A stretch of DNA of 64,000 nucleotides from CAZDDB01 sp963843285 (GCA_963843285.1 CAWJJO010000017.1:131929-195928), one strand, 5' to 3'. Shown: positions 25,488 through 35,940, counted from the stretch's first letter. A program made the numbers and translations. Notes: generated by a model from the letters alone, not told the origin.

Positions 25488-26921
25488 TCAGGACAAAATT
25501 GAGATTTTCTCTTTCAGAATCTGCAGCAAGAGATCCACTGTGCTGAGGTGTGACCGAAAGGCGAGACACGCAAAGCGGAGAGTGAAATTGCCGTTGAGCA
25601 AGGTGGATGAAATGAAGACACGCCCATCTTTGACGACTTCATCCAGCAGACGCTTGTTGAATTCATTCGCGTCCCCATATTTCGGAATGAAGCGGTATGT
25701 GACTACTGACAGCTCCGGCTCCGGCCCGGTCTCAAAACCGAGCTTTTGTGCTTCCTTGTGAAAGTATTTTGCGAGCAGCAGCTTTTCTTCCAGACATGCG
25801 CGAAAGGGTTTGATTCCATGAAGCTTCAACGGCAGCCACAGACGCAGACCGCGAAAATGTTTTGTCAGTTCGGGCGATAATTCCGCAGGCGAAGGCTCTT
25901 CATTTGCAGCAACTGCATCCTGCATGTAATTGGCGACATAGTAGTGCGAAGCATGAAGCTTGTCTTGATCTTTTACAAGAACAACGCCAAGTCCGTACGG
26001 CAGAAACAATCCTTTGTGCGGATCGATCACGAGCGAATCGGACATTTCGATTCCCCGCAACTTTTTCTTCCCTTCTTTTGTAAGGATGAAGAAACCGCCA
26101 TACGCTGCATCAACGTGATACCAGAGTTGATAGCGTTTTGCGATTTTGCCGATCTCATCGAGCGGATCGATGGCGCCCACATCCGTAGTGCCCGCGGAAG
26201 CGATCACAAGAAACGGATTGAGTTTCTTCTTTTTGTCAGCCGCAATTTGCTTTTCCAGTGCCGAGGCAACCATGCGGAACATCGGATCGAGCGGAACGTA
26301 ACGGACGATCGCTTCCTTCAACCCTGCGATCCGGATCGCCTTATCCACCGAATGATGGACTTGCTGCGACAGATAGATCACCGAACGTTCGACCTGTCTG
26401 GCGCGAATGTTCATCGCATCGCGCGCTGTTACAATCCCGATCAGGTTCGCGATGCTTCCACCTGATGCGAGGTTCCCCGCCGTATTCTTTGGATAGCCAA
26501 GAATCTTCGCCAGCCAGCGAATCAGCATATTCTCCATGCGTACCGCGCCGGGGTTCGCGAAGAACACGCCTGCGTATCGGTTTGTTACGTCCGCCATGTA
26601 ATCGCCAAGCGAGGAATAGTAAATGCCGCCGCCGGGAATGTACGCAAGATGACCTCCGGAGGCGGGATTCAATCCCGGAAAATCGACATGATCTCGCAGA
26701 AGCCTCAGAGCTTCCTCGATGCCGATCGGATTTTCTGAAATCGGTGAATTTAGAAGGCCAATCCCTTTCTCAGTTGTGACGTTGTAGGCTTTGGCTTTTT
26801 CAATCCGGTTCAGAAACTGTTCGGTGTAGGTGATTACTTTTTTGCGAACTTTTTGTCGTTCAGCGGGAGACGGCTCCAATAGCCGCGCAATTCTTTCCAG
26901 CGCCTGAATCCGTTTTCTCAT
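25488..26921 (-). CDS. Group II PLP-dependent decarboxylase (aromatic-L-amino-acid/DABA type)
   Basis: 477 residues. The PLP-binding lysine is in SLVIDPHKGLFLPYGLG, and HVDAAYGGFFIL carries the Asp that contacts the pyridine nitrogen. TAGNLASGGSIANLIGIVTAR and VHHSVDKAIRIAGLKEAIVR are conserved elsewhere in the fold type I group II decarboxylases. They convert amino acids such as tyrosine, tryptophan, glutamate or diaminobutyrate to amines in the cytosol; the substrate is not set by visible motifs. It follows kinase A by 32 bases and may share its transcript. Confidence 0.92.
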   Translation of the reverse strand: MRKRIQALERIARLLEPSPAERQKVRKKVITYTEQFLNRIEKAKAYNVTTEKGIGLLNSPISENPIGIEEALRLLRDHVDFPGLNPASGGHLAYIPGGGIYYSSLGDYMADVTNRYAGVFFANPGAVRMENMLIRWLAKILGYPKNTAGNLASGGSIANLIGIVTARDAMNIRARQVERSVIYLSQQVHHSVDKAIRIAGLKEAIVRYVPLDPMFRMVASALEKQIAADKKKKLNPFLVIASAGTTDVGAIDPLDEIGKIAKRYQLWYHVDAAYGGFFILTKEGKKKLRGIEMSDSLVIDPHKGLFLPYGLGVVLVKDQDKLHASHYYVANYMQDAVAANEEPSPAELSPELTKHFRGLRLWLPLKLHGIKPFRACLEEKLLLAKYFHKEAQKLGFETGPEPELSVVTYRFIPKYGDANEFNKRLLDEVVKDGRVFISSTLLNGNFTLRFACLAFRSHLSTVDLLLQILKEKISILS

Positions 26922-26953
26922 TCGAAGCCGCTCCTCTTCTTGCCGCTATCAGC

Positions 26954-29653
26954 TCATTCCTTTCCGGGCGATGGATTCTGAAGCGTTGCCATCCAGATGT
27001 CGGACTGGGTTTGAGTTCGTTGAATATAGATCGTCCGGTTGTCATTACTCAATGTTGCGAAGGATGCGTTTTCATCCAATTCCGCTATTTTGCGGACGGC
27101 TCCACTTTCCGTGTCAATAATATGAAGGGCCTTTCCGGATAGAAATAGAATGCGGCGATTATCGGTAAACCACCCTGCAAGCGACTCTGTACTTAACCCG
27201 ATTTTGATCGGGACAGTCATAGATCTATACTTTCGGTTTTCTAATGAGTAAAGAATGAGCTCATCTGTCGGTATCAAACGGCTGCCGGCGATTGTCTTTC
27301 CATCGGGGGACCAGAACATGCCGGCAAAAGGGTTGGTTGCATTTGTTGGAAGCGGCGGCAATTGAATCGGGTTGCGCCATGGAATGCCTGATGACGTGTC
27401 AAACAAAAACGAGGCGTTTTCGTTGTTGGTCAAAACAGTTTTGCCGTTTGGTGAGAACGCAGGTTGCCATGACACAAAGGATTCCTTCGAAGCTTGCCTC
27501 AGGCCGCTACCATCTCTTTGAATAAGCCATAAATCGTATTGGCCGGATCGATCCGACATGAAAGCGATCGATTTTCCATCAGGACTCCAGGATGGATAAC
27601 GGTCGCGGTAGAGATCATCTGTGAGTTTTGTCTTTTGGGTACCGTCGGTTCGAATCACATAGATGTCCTGCTGCGGCCAGACCGTGAAAAATGTGAGCCA
27701 TTCACCATCCGAAGACACAGTTGCGACGTCAAAGAAATCTGTGCTGGACGTCACCTGTTGCGGCGCCGATGTGAGTTTTTCTGCGACAGGATCAAAGGAT
27801 ATTTTTTGTATTTCAGATCGATTATCAAAGGCGGCATACACCAGCTGGTTTGGATTTGAGGCAAAACTAATATTCTCAATCCAGGCGGAAGGAGTGGTAA
27901 CGTTCTCCGGTTGTCCCTGCAGCTTGCCTGTTTGTGGATCGATCGGGACACGTCGCAGATTCATGCTTCCGCTGCGATCGCTGATGTAATAAAGGTACTT
28001 GCCATCGGGGGACCAGACGGGATTCCAGTCCACAGGCGGATCATCTGTAACCGCGACGGAATCTTTCCTGGACACTCCGACAGTCCAGATATCTCTCTGT
28101 CCGGAAGATCCTTTCAAGCCCCAAAAGGCGATTCTGTTTCCTTGAGGGGACCATGCAGGAGCGGTTGAATCCCTTCCTTCCAACAGTAATTTCTTCTCAC
28201 CGGTCTGCGCGTTTACGATCCATATTTTTGCGTCCCCGCCGCCGTGCAGTGGATCGTTGTTCACCGTGGAGAAAGCAATCTCTTTTCCATCCGGAGACCA
28301 GCTTGGAAAGAACCCGAAATCGGTAAGTCTTCGCGCGGATTCACCGCTTGCCCCCATCACAAAGATCCCGCCGCCATCACGCTCGGATCGAAACGCAATC
28401 TGATCGCCCGAAGGAGAAAACGCAGGTTGACGATCGTCCGCCGTTGAATTCTGTGTAAGGTTGATCGGATTGCGACCGCCAACTCGCGAAAAGTAAATGT
28501 CCTGGTTCCCGCTTTGCCTGCTGACGTAGACGAAGCCTTTGCCGTCCGGAGAAAGACTGGGCTGGTACTCTGTACCGGGAATATCGGTGAGCTTTTGAAA
28601 ACTCACTTGCGGCATCAAAGAAGATGCTCCCGGATTTGTTTTCAAAAGAAACAAATATCTTCCGGCGACACCGCCAATCGCGAAAACGAGAAGAATTGCC
28701 AGGGGTAGCGCCAATGCCAGCGATAACCGGCGTTTGCGCGGCAGTTCCACTGCGTGGACGGAAGCGGTACTGGGGGAGGAAGTTTGGCTAATGCCGGAAA
28801 TCATTTCGAGATCAAAGGCAAGATCGCGAACGGACTGAAATCGCTCTTCGGGATCTTTTTCGAGGCAATGCTGAACCATGCGTTGCAGGCCAGGTGGCGC
28901 TTGAACTCCACTGGAAATCAAATCCGGAGGATCTCCCTTCAAGATTGCCGTGATCACATCCGCGCTGGAGTCTCCCGGAAAAGCGCGCTTGGACGAAAGC
29001 ATTTCATAGAGAATTGCGCCGAAACTGAAGATGTCGGAACGATGATCCACACTTCTGCCGCGAACTTGTTCCGGTGACATGTAACCCATGGTACCCATCA
29101 CGACTCCCGGCTCTGTGCCGGGATCAATCGTTTGCAGGACCGAATGCTGGCCGGAAACCGGTTCGGGAGTGGTCAATTTTGCCAATCCAAAATCGAGAAT
29201 TTTGACTCTGTTGTCCTGCGTAACAAAAATATTTTCCGGTTTCAGATCGCGATGGACGATTCCTTTATCATGAGCAGCGGATAAACCTCGCGCAATCTGC
29301 AGCGAATATTCCACTACTTTTCGAACAAGGAGCGGCTCGTCCCGCATTCGTTCGCGAAGAGTTTTTCCCGTGAGAAGCTCAGAAACGACGTAAACGTTTC
29401 CATCGACGGACCCGATATCGTAGATCGTGAGAATATTCGGGTGATTCAGCATTCCCGCCGCGCGGGCTTCCTGCTCGAACCGCCGCATCCGTTCGGGGTC
29501 TCCGGTGAATTGCTGCGGCAATACCTTCAAAGCAACTTCGCGGCTCAATCGCGGATCCTGCGCGCGATATACTTCGCCCATTCCACCCGCGCCCAGGGGA
29601 GCGAGAATTTCGTATGGCCCAAGTTTCGTGCCGGGTTGCAATTGCATCGTCAT
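26954..29653 (-). CDS. Hanks-type Ser/Thr kinase with extracytoplasmic TolB-like propeller (kinase A)
   Basis: 899 residues. The kinase domain (about 14-280) has LGAGGMGEVYRA, Lys43, HRDLKPENIF and DFGLAKL, all catalytic residues in place. One membrane helix sits near residue 310-335 (LSLALALPLAILLVFAIGGV). The remaining 560 residues are TolB/WD-like blades (SPSWSPDGKEIAFST-type repeats) outside the membrane. This is the classic receptor-kinase form of Acidobacteria and relatives; the ligand is unknown. It is followed by the decarboxylase; upstream is a decayed DUF2293 gene. A paralogue lies at 33,283-35,940. Confidence 0.95.
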   Translation of the reverse strand: MTMQLQPGTKLGPYEILAPLGAGGMGEVYRAQDPRLSREVALKVLPQQFTGDPERMRRFEQEARAAGMLNHPNILTIYDIGSVDGNVYVVSELLTGKTLRERMRDEPLLVRKVVEYSLQIARGLSAAHDKGIVHRDLKPENIFVTQDNRVKILDFGLAKLTTPEPVSGQHSVLQTIDPGTEPGVVMGTMGYMSPEQVRGRSVDHRSDIFSFGAILYEMLSSKRAFPGDSSADVITAILKGDPPDLISSGVQAPPGLQRMVQHCLEKDPEERFQSVRDLAFDLEMISGISQTSSPSTASVHAVELPRKRRLSLALALPLAILLVFAIGGVAGRYLFLLKTNPGASSLMPQVSFQKLTDIPGTEYQPSLSPDGKGFVYVSRQSGNQDIYFSRVGGRNPINLTQNSTADDRQPAFSPSGDQIAFRSERDGGGIFVMGASGESARRLTDFGFFPSWSPDGKEIAFSTVNNDPLHGGGDAKIWIVNAQTGEKKLLLEGRDSTAPAWSPQGNRIAFWGLKGSSGQRDIWTVGVSRKDSVAVTDDPPVDWNPVWSPDGKYLYYISDRSGSMNLRRVPIDPQTGKLQGQPENVTTPSAWIENISFASNPNQLVYAAFDNRSEIQKISFDPVAEKLTSAPQQVTSSTDFFDVATVSSDGEWLTFFTVWPQQDIYVIRTDGTQKTKLTDDLYRDRYPSWSPDGKSIAFMSDRSGQYDLWLIQRDGSGLRQASKESFVSWQPAFSPNGKTVLTNNENASFLFDTSSGIPWRNPIQLPPLPTNATNPFAGMFWSPDGKTIAGSRLIPTDELILYSLENRKYRSMTVPIKIGLSTESLAGWFTDNRRILFLSGKALHIIDTESGAVRKIAELDENASFATLSNDNRTIYIQRTQTQSDIWMATLQNPSPGKE

Positions 29654-29665
29654 ACTTTAACACCG

Positions 29666-30021
29666 TTATTGTCCTTCCCATTCCATAAGAATTCGATCTA
29701 CGATTTCCGCAACCAACTGTCTTGCTTTCCATCGTTCACACCCTGAGTCTTCAATACAACCGCAGAGATCCTGGAATATTTCCGCGATCGAACGGTTAGA
29801 GCTGCATCGCTCGAAGGTAGAAAGACTAGATGATCCAGGTCACCACACGCAAGACACAGGGCCCCCCTTCTCCTTGTTCAACGTGATCCATGCTTTGGAC
29901 CCCAGATCTTCACCGCATTCGCCACAACGGGATTCGCGCAGAGATATGAATACCTTCAAATCCTCTTCTTTGCGCGCTTTCATAACTTTAAATTTTTCGG
30001 ATTCCGCCAGTGCCAATGGTA
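29666..30021 (-). pseudogene. DUF2293 gene relic with frameshift and internal deletion
   Basis: Read on the minus strand, three blocks of a DUF2293 protein appear in order: MKARKEEDLKVFISLRESRC with GECGEDLGSKAWITLN; then, after one extra G in a six-G run, CLACGDLDHLVFLPSSDAAL with RSRKYSRISAVVLK; then, after a jump that removes the middle, CERWKARQLVAEIVDRILME ending WEGQ and TAA 12 bases before kinase A. The loss of the basic middle and the poly-G shift make it non-functional. The gap between 30,022 and 30,203 holds no gene I can support. Confidence 0.65.
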
Positions 30022-30203
30022 AGGTTTCAGGGAGTCACAGAGAAAAAGTAAATCATGCTGTATTTATTAGCGGTTCCAATTGTTGCGATTCTTGGAATCA
30101 TACAACAGTTCGGTGTGGCGCAGGACAATTGATCGCTGGAAGCTTCTGTCCGGTTTGTGAGAATTACTTCAGTTGCTGCGCGGGTATAATAAACGTCGAT
30201 CCG

Positions 30204-32576
30204 ATGCAGAACACTTTCTCCTTCAAGCGCATCTTTATCGAAAAAGAACTCTGGATTCTGGTTCTTCTTAGTATCGTTTATTGCTACCGCCCACTGTTTC
30301 TTGGTGAGACGTTCTTTTATCGCGATCTGTTTGAGCATTATGTTCCGCAAAAGCGCCTGTTTGCGGACTTGATAAGAACGGGGCAATTGCCGCTGTGGGA
30401 TGTCTATTTACACGGCGGCCAGCCTTATCTTGCCGATCCGACAAATGTGGCTCTGTCTCCCACGAGTCTCCTGTATCTCTTCTTACCCCTGCTGACGGCC
30501 TTTAACTTAGAAATTGCGTTCCATCTGATTTTTTGCGCCATCTTCGCTTACGCCCTGGCCCGCGCCCTGGGGTTCCATCCGCGGGCTAGTCTTGTGACCG
30601 GAGCCATCTTCGCATTCTGTGGTGTGACACTATCGCTCATCAATGTTCTCCGTTTCTGGGCAATGCCATACATCCCACTTGTCCTGCTCTTCTGGCATCT
30701 CTGTCTTGTGGAACGTCAGAGGAAGTGGTTTGCGGCTACCGCGCTGGCCGGAGCCATCCAGGTGTTTGCCGGCTCTCCGGAAACATCTCTGCTCACGATG
30801 CTATTCCTTTTAGGTTGGGGTCTGACGTATCCGTATCCGCAACGGCGCGCTTTCAAAACCTGTCTCCTTTGGGTCGTCCTTGTTCTATTCATCATCGGCC
30901 TCTCCGCCATCCAAATACTGCCGACTGCCGAAATGGTGCGGCATTCCTCGCGCTCAGATGTGGATTACGAGACGTTTACCACGTGGCCTCTTCACCCCGC
31001 ACGCCTTCCGGAGATTCTGTTCCGTTCGTTTTTGGGCCGCACAGACGCCCTTTCCTCCGCCGATTATTGGGGAAAAACAATCGAAGGTGTACCTTACACT
31101 TTTATGCTGAGCATTTACTTCGGTCTCCTTACTACAGTATTCGTTATCGCCTCACACCTGGAACCCAATGTTCTTCCCAAAAGGATCAGGATATTCTTAG
31201 TTTCTCTCTGCTTTTTGCTAAGCGGTCTTGCCCTGGGTAACGCATTGCCCTTCTTTCGGCAGTTCTATGATTTCATGCCGATTCACTGGTTCCGTTACCC
31301 GATTAAGTTGCTGATGGGCGCGACGCTTCCAGTCAGCCTCCTGGCGGGATCTACTTTTGATGCTCAATATGAGATCAGCGACGACCGGAAACCGTCTACT
31401 TCATTTCTAATCCTTCTGTGGTTCTTAACGATTGCCTTAATTGCCTTCACCGCTACATTCTTTCTGTCCGGACCATTTGCTTCTATGCTCCAGTTGCTCT
31501 TTTTCAGCGATTCGGCTGAGAACATAAGGCAAGGGCTGTTTTTATCCTTCCGGCACACCTGCTGGGTGTTCACGATTGCGACTTTGTTATCTCAATATCA
31601 AAAGATGAACCCCAGGAGAGTGCACATTTGGATCCTTTCGGCCGTGCTTGTACTTGACCTCTTTCTGGCAGGCCGCAGCGTGAATCCATCGGCGTCGAGA
31701 GAATTACTCATGAAAACTCCATCGCTCGCGGCCTTCATTCAAAAGGAGATAGCGGACGGAAGACTTTTCCGAGATGAATCACCCTCAAGAGTCGAATTGC
31801 GTGCGCCTTCAAACGATATCGTCTGGAGGGAAATTTGGTACGTTCAGACGCTGAATTACTATCAGGCCGCCTACTACAAGATACCCGTGGTCTTCCACGA
31901 CGATTTTGACCGTCTTGCCCCGCTTCCTATCATGACTTTGAAAAGGCTTCTCTACTCCGTTCCGTGGGAACGTCGCGTGCCATTATTATCTTCCGCAGCA
32001 GCATCGCTCGTTCTCACGGAAGAGGACGTTGAAGTTCCAGGTCTTCGACGTTTGGCTGTGGTTCAAAATGCCAGCAAGTTGAAGTTCTATTTGTATCGAA
32101 ATGAGAAGGCCCCGCCTCGGGCTGTGTTCGTTACGACATGGATCTATTTAAAGTCCGGGGATGTATTGAGAGCGATGTTGAGCCCGACCTTTAATCCCGC
32201 CAAACACGTAGTGCTCGAAGGAACTCCGGGTGCGCTTGTATCCCATCCTTGCGGTTTGGCGGAAATGAAGACGATCCAATCAGAGGCAAATAGAACTGAC
32301 TATTCTGTGGTAAGTGCTTGCGATGGATATCTGGTGTTCTCTGAATCTTATTATCCGGGATGGCGCGTCCAGGTGGACGGCAAACAGGCGCCTATCGAAC
32401 GGGCGAACTATGCTTTTTCGGCGGTTTTCCTCAAGGCAGGCAGACACACCGTGATAAGACACTTCTTTCCGATGTCTGTATTGCTCGGCGTCACCCTTTC
32501 CATAACTTCTCTCGTTTCATTGTGGCTCGTGAGCCGTAAGGATTGGCTCCTTTCCTGCGTTTATTCATCACACTGA
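30204..32576 (+). CDS. YfhO-type multi-helix membrane protein
   Basis: 790 residues from ATG 30,204; codons upstream in frame cover the DUF2293 relic and are non-coding in character. Many membrane helices fill residues 10-470, with the loop FFYRDLFEHYVPQKRLFADL and PLWDVYLHGGQPYLADPTNV, then a C-terminal soluble part (YYPGWRVQVDGKQAPIERAN) and a last helix. This order is typical of YfhO, a GT-C-like family linked to glycosylation of envelope polymers. Divergent from kinase A. Confidence 0.85.
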   Translation: MQNTFSFKRIFIEKELWILVLLSIVYCYRPLFLGETFFYRDLFEHYVPQKRLFADLIRTGQLPLWDVYLHGGQPYLADPTNVALSPTSLLYLFLPLLTAFNLEIAFHLIFCAIFAYALARALGFHPRASLVTGAIFAFCGVTLSLINVLRFWAMPYIPLVLLFWHLCLVERQRKWFAATALAGAIQVFAGSPETSLLTMLFLLGWGLTYPYPQRRAFKTCLLWVVLVLFIIGLSAIQILPTAEMVRHSSRSDVDYETFTTWPLHPARLPEILFRSFLGRTDALSSADYWGKTIEGVPYTFMLSIYFGLLTTVFVIASHLEPNVLPKRIRIFLVSLCFLLSGLALGNALPFFRQFYDFMPIHWFRYPIKLLMGATLPVSLLAGSTFDAQYEISDDRKPSTSFLILLWFLTIALIAFTATFFLSGPFASMLQLLFFSDSAENIRQGLFLSFRHTCWVFTIATLLSQYQKMNPRRVHIWILSAVLVLDLFLAGRSVNPSASRELLMKTPSLAAFIQKEIADGRLFRDESPSRVELRAPSNDIVWREIWYVQTLNYYQAAYYKIPVVFHDDFDRLAPLPIMTLKRLLYSVPWERRVPLLSSAAASLVLTEEDVEVPGLRRLAVVQNASKLKFYLYRNEKAPPRAVFVTTWIYLKSGDVLRAMLSPTFNPAKHVVLEGTPGALVSHPCGLAEMKTIQSEANRTDYSVVSACDGYLVFSESYYPGWRVQVDGKQAPIERANYAFSAVFLKAGRHTVIRHFFPMSVLLGVTLSITSLVSLWLVSRKDWLLSCVYSSH

Positions 32577-32621
32577 TTTCACTTCATGGAGTGGATGTTA
32601 CTCAGTATCAACCTGAGGAGG

Positions 32622-32957
32622 CTAACTGATGATCTCATTGAGGCCTTCTATGACTTGATCCAGTTCCTCCGGGGACACTCTGCCAATTTTCTTTCCCAAT
32701 CGTTCTACTGAAAGTGTACGTATTTGGCTAATTTTGACCCAGGAGCGCTTGGGCAACTTTCCGCTCAAGAGCTCCATTGTTAGCGGAAAACTTGCTCGTT
32801 GAGTCTGACTGGTAATGGCAACCGCGATGACAGTACCAGAACGCTGGTTGAAGATATCATGGCTTAGAATCAAGACCGGCCTGAGCCCGGCCTGCTCCGA
32901 TCCCCTGACTGGATTCAGGTCTGCCCACAGGATGTCACCCCTCAGTATTCCGGCCAT
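32622..32957 (-). CDS. mazF: MazF/PemK-type toxin (mRNA interferase)
   Basis: 111 residues, normal MazF length. ILRGDILWADLNPVRGSEQA, GLRPVLILSHDIFNQRSGTV and SWVKISQIRTLSVERLGKK are the three family blocks, including the catalytic Arg and the Ser/Thr region. Such toxins cut mRNA at short sites. The 16-base overlap with the upstream antitoxin gene indicates one operon in the usual antitoxin-first order. Confidence 0.93.
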   Translation of the reverse strand: MAGILRGDILWADLNPVRGSEQAGLRPVLILSHDIFNQRSGTVIAVAITSQTQRASFPLTMELLSGKLPKRSWVKISQIRTLSVERLGKKIGRVSPEELDQVIEGLNEIIS

Positions 32958-33187
32958 CGATCCAACTCTACGCCAAATCCCTCTTCAGCCATTTCTTGTT
33001 CGAACTTGCGGTCTAGTTTTGCGCATTCGCGTGCCAATCTGCTTTGTTCAATTCGCTCCAGCTTTTCCTGAACTGCCGCCTGGATCGCCTTACTTCGGTT
33101 CGGAAAAGTGCGCTTCTTGATCAGACGGTCCAGCTTACTTAGCGTCTCTTTTTCCAGCGTAATAGCTACTTTGGTCGTACTCATCAT
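32942..33187 (-). CDS. Ribbon-helix-helix antitoxin partner of MazF
   Basis: 81 residues. Residues 3-50 (TTKVAITLEKETLSKLDRLI with NRSKAIQAAVQEKLER) are a ribbon-helix-helix DNA-binding part; the acidic tail FEQEMAEEGFGVELDRWPEY should bind the toxin. The family autoregulates its own promoter, expected just upstream of 33,187. Confidence 0.9.
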   Translation of the reverse strand: MMSTTKVAITLEKETLSKLDRLIKKRTFPNRSKAIQAAVQEKLERIEQSRLARECAKLDRKFEQEMAEEGFGVELDRWPEY

Positions 33188-33282
33188 TCCTCCAGGGTAT
33201 TACAATATGTCATACCGAAGGAAAAATGCAACTTGATTTTGAAGCAGAAACGAATCTTGCGGGCAAGATGCTGGCGGTCCCG

Positions 33283-35940
33283 CTAAGGTTTTGCACTCAA
33301 TGGCGCGCGTTTGAGCACTTCTTCGAACCAGTTCACCACAACGTTGATGTAATCCTGTTTTTCTTTTTCCTGCGGTACGGTTGCAATGAAGCGCTGGTGA
33401 TCCGAAGTTACATCCAACTGGAGATAACGGCCTTCGAACAATAGCTCCGGATTTCCTGCAGAAAACGTTGGCGAAGTTTGAATCGGGACGCGCATCACTT
33501 TGTTACCTTCCCGGTAGAGCAGCTCGTTGAGCTGTCTCCACATCGCATCCGTACCACCGTTCGTGGACACCTGCCACCGGCCTTCGGGTCCCTGAAAAGA
33601 ACGGACGTAAACCTCGAAGCGCCCGGATTCATCCGAAATATACGCGATCCATTTGCCATCCGGAGAAAATATTCCTTGTCTTTCCGTTGCCGACGTCGTG
33701 ACAAGTTCCTGTAGCTTTCCGTCGGTGGAGTCGAACATCACCACATCGGAACCCGTTTGCGGCGTATCTCTGTAGAGTAAGAGCTTTTTGCCATCAGGTG
33801 ACCAGCCTGTTGGGTTGAGTATGGACTCGCTTTTGAAAACAGGCTGTTCCTGATCGCTTCCATCCGCAGATCGCCAGAATGGATTCCAAACGCCAAGCGC
33901 TTCGGAGTTGTAGGTTACTCTCCTGCTGTCGGGTGTCCACTTTGCCCAGGCTGTGCGTGAGCCGGAAGTGATACGCGTGGATGTGCCACGCTCCAGATCG
34001 TAAATCCAGATTTCGAACCCTCGATCACCGGAAAGCCGGCTACCGTCCGGTGAAATCATTGGGTTATTGATAATGACCGAATCCAGCGATCCATGAGCGA
34101 AAGGTATCCTTTCCCCCTTGCGATTCAATAGAGTGAGTGTTCCGCCTTCATCATAAGTAAGGCCCACCGGAAGGGTGAGTAAAACTCCATTTTGAGAAAA
34201 AGCATATTCCAGGGTCCCTGCGGTACTATCTCCAACTCCTGAGACAAGCTTTACGGGATCGCCGGTTGTTTCGAGTTTTTCGGGATCGAACCTGATCGCA
34301 TAAAGCGCATCGCCGCGTCCAAAAATCAGGTGTCCGGTCGGCAGATAACGCGCTCCGAATCCGCCCTGCAGAATCACTTTCCGTTCGCCTGTATCCAAAC
34401 GAACTGCCCCGATGCGAGCATCGGACCAGCCTGCTCCCCCACCAATCGTAAACAGAGCGACTTTTCCGCCCGGCAATACAAATGGCCAGCGGTGATGCCG
34501 TTCACCCTTTGCTTTATCAATGGTCGTCAGAGGCGCAGGCGTTCCTCCTGCTGCCGAAATCTTGCTGAGCCCCGCATAATAAAATGCGCAAAATACGATG
34601 GTTCCGTCGTCTCCCCAACTACCGCCCCGAGGGTTCGCGACAGGGCAAAGTGATACAGGATCGCCTCCGGAGAGTTGGACTTTTTTCAAATGATGTGCAG
34701 TAAGGAAACCCAGCCACTTTCCATCGGGAGAAAAGAATGGAGAGCGGGCTCCTTCGGTTCCCGCAATCAGTTTGGATTCGAATGAATCCAGGTTCCGCAG
34801 GTAAAGCCGTACCACCTGATCTTGGACTCCGGTATACACGATCGAACGACCATCGGGTGAGATTGCGAGAGACCCGTACGAATCGAACACTGTCCTCTGT
34901 TTCGTTTCCATTTGAACTGTAAGGCGCATTACCGCATTTTCTGCAGGCGCGCTCTTACTTCTGGTGGCCCAAAACCAGGCTCCCACCGCGATGATTGCCA
35001 TCAACGCGGCTACCATCCAGGGAAGCAGCTTCTTTACACTGGAACGAGAAGGCGCAACGGCAGGCGCAGTGATCGCGGTCGAGGAAACTCCGGAGAGCGT
35101 TTCCAGATAGAAAGCAACATCGTGCATCGATTGAAAACGCTGCGTGGGATTTTTCTCCATACAATGTTCTACGATCCGTGTCATGGCGGGAGAAATACTT
35201 GAATTTTTATCTGATAACTCGGGCGGTTCCTTTCCCAGAATCGCACTTATTGTGTCTGCCGATGTTTCCCCGTGAAAAGCGCGTTTTCCGGAGATCATTT
35301 CATACAGGATTGTGCCGAAAGCAAAAATATCGGAGCGGGCATCGGAGGATTTTCCACGAACCTGTTCGGGAGACATGTATCCGACCGTTCCCAGGACCAT
35401 GCCCGGGGTTGATAGTTGTGCTCCCGTTTCCAGTTTGGAAAGCTCTGCTGCTGCGGTTTCGGTTTGAGTCAGCTTTGCCAGACCAAAGTCCAGGATTTTG
35501 ACTCGACCGTCATTGGTGATAAACAGGTTCTCGGGTTTCAGATCGCGATGGATGATTCCTTTGTCGTGGGCTGCGTTCAGAGCTTTAGCGATTTGCAGCG
35601 CGTAATCAATGACTTTCCTTTGCGGAAGGGAGGACCCCAGTTTCTCCCTCAGTGTTTCTCCTTCCAGTAATTCCGACACCAAAAAATGCACGTCCTTTTC
35701 ATGTCCGACATCATAAACACTGAGAATTCCCGGATGATTCAACATTCCGGCTGCGCGCGCTTCCTGTTCAAACCGTGCGAGACGATCGGGATCTTCTGCA
35801 AATGCGGGAGGCAAAACTTTGACCGCCACTTCGCGTCCGATCCGCGGATCGAGCGCGCGATACACTTCCCCCATTCCGCCCGCTCCCAGCGGCGCGACGA
35901 TTTTGTATGGACCGAGTTTTGCTCCAGCCTGCATCGACAT
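33283..35940 (-). CDS. Hanks-type Ser/Thr kinase with extracytoplasmic TolB-like propeller (kinase B)
   Basis: 885 residues, paralogue of kinase A. LGAGGMGEVYRALDP, Lys41, HRDLKPENLFITND and DFGLAKL form an intact kinase domain. A membrane helix (LLPWMVAALMAIIAVGAWFW) is near residue 310-330. TolB-like blades follow (ISPDGRSIVYTGVQD; SPDGKWLGFLTAH; GWSPDGKKLLLYRDT). Divergent from the membrane protein at 36,061, just as kinase A is divergent from the YfhO-type gene. Confidence 0.95.
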   Translation of the reverse strand: MSMQAGAKLGPYKIVAPLGAGGMGEVYRALDPRIGREVAVKVLPPAFAEDPDRLARFEQEARAAGMLNHPGILSVYDVGHEKDVHFLVSELLEGETLREKLGSSLPQRKVIDYALQIAKALNAAHDKGIIHRDLKPENLFITNDGRVKILDFGLAKLTQTETAAAELSKLETGAQLSTPGMVLGTVGYMSPEQVRGKSSDARSDIFAFGTILYEMISGKRAFHGETSADTISAILGKEPPELSDKNSSISPAMTRIVEHCMEKNPTQRFQSMHDVAFYLETLSGVSSTAITAPAVAPSRSSVKKLLPWMVAALMAIIAVGAWFWATRSKSAPAENAVMRLTVQMETKQRTVFDSYGSLAISPDGRSIVYTGVQDQVVRLYLRNLDSFESKLIAGTEGARSPFFSPDGKWLGFLTAHHLKKVQLSGGDPVSLCPVANPRGGSWGDDGTIVFCAFYYAGLSKISAAGGTPAPLTTIDKAKGERHHRWPFVLPGGKVALFTIGGGAGWSDARIGAVRLDTGERKVILQGGFGARYLPTGHLIFGRGDALYAIRFDPEKLETTGDPVKLVSGVGDSTAGTLEYAFSQNGVLLTLPVGLTYDEGGTLTLLNRKGERIPFAHGSLDSVIINNPMISPDGSRLSGDRGFEIWIYDLERGTSTRITSGSRTAWAKWTPDSRRVTYNSEALGVWNPFWRSADGSDQEQPVFKSESILNPTGWSPDGKKLLLYRDTPQTGSDVVMFDSTDGKLQELVTTSATERQGIFSPDGKWIAYISDESGRFEVYVRSFQGPEGRWQVSTNGGTDAMWRQLNELLYREGNKVMRVPIQTSPTFSAGNPELLFEGRYLQLDVTSDHQRFIATVPQEKEKQDYINVVVNWFEEVLKRAPLSAKP

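Noticed and set aside
29874..30203. N-terminal 110-codon extension of the YfhO-type gene
   Set aside because: These codons run antisense to the DUF2293 relic, are Cys/Ser-rich and lack a membrane segment expected by the family; the start at 30,204 fits better.
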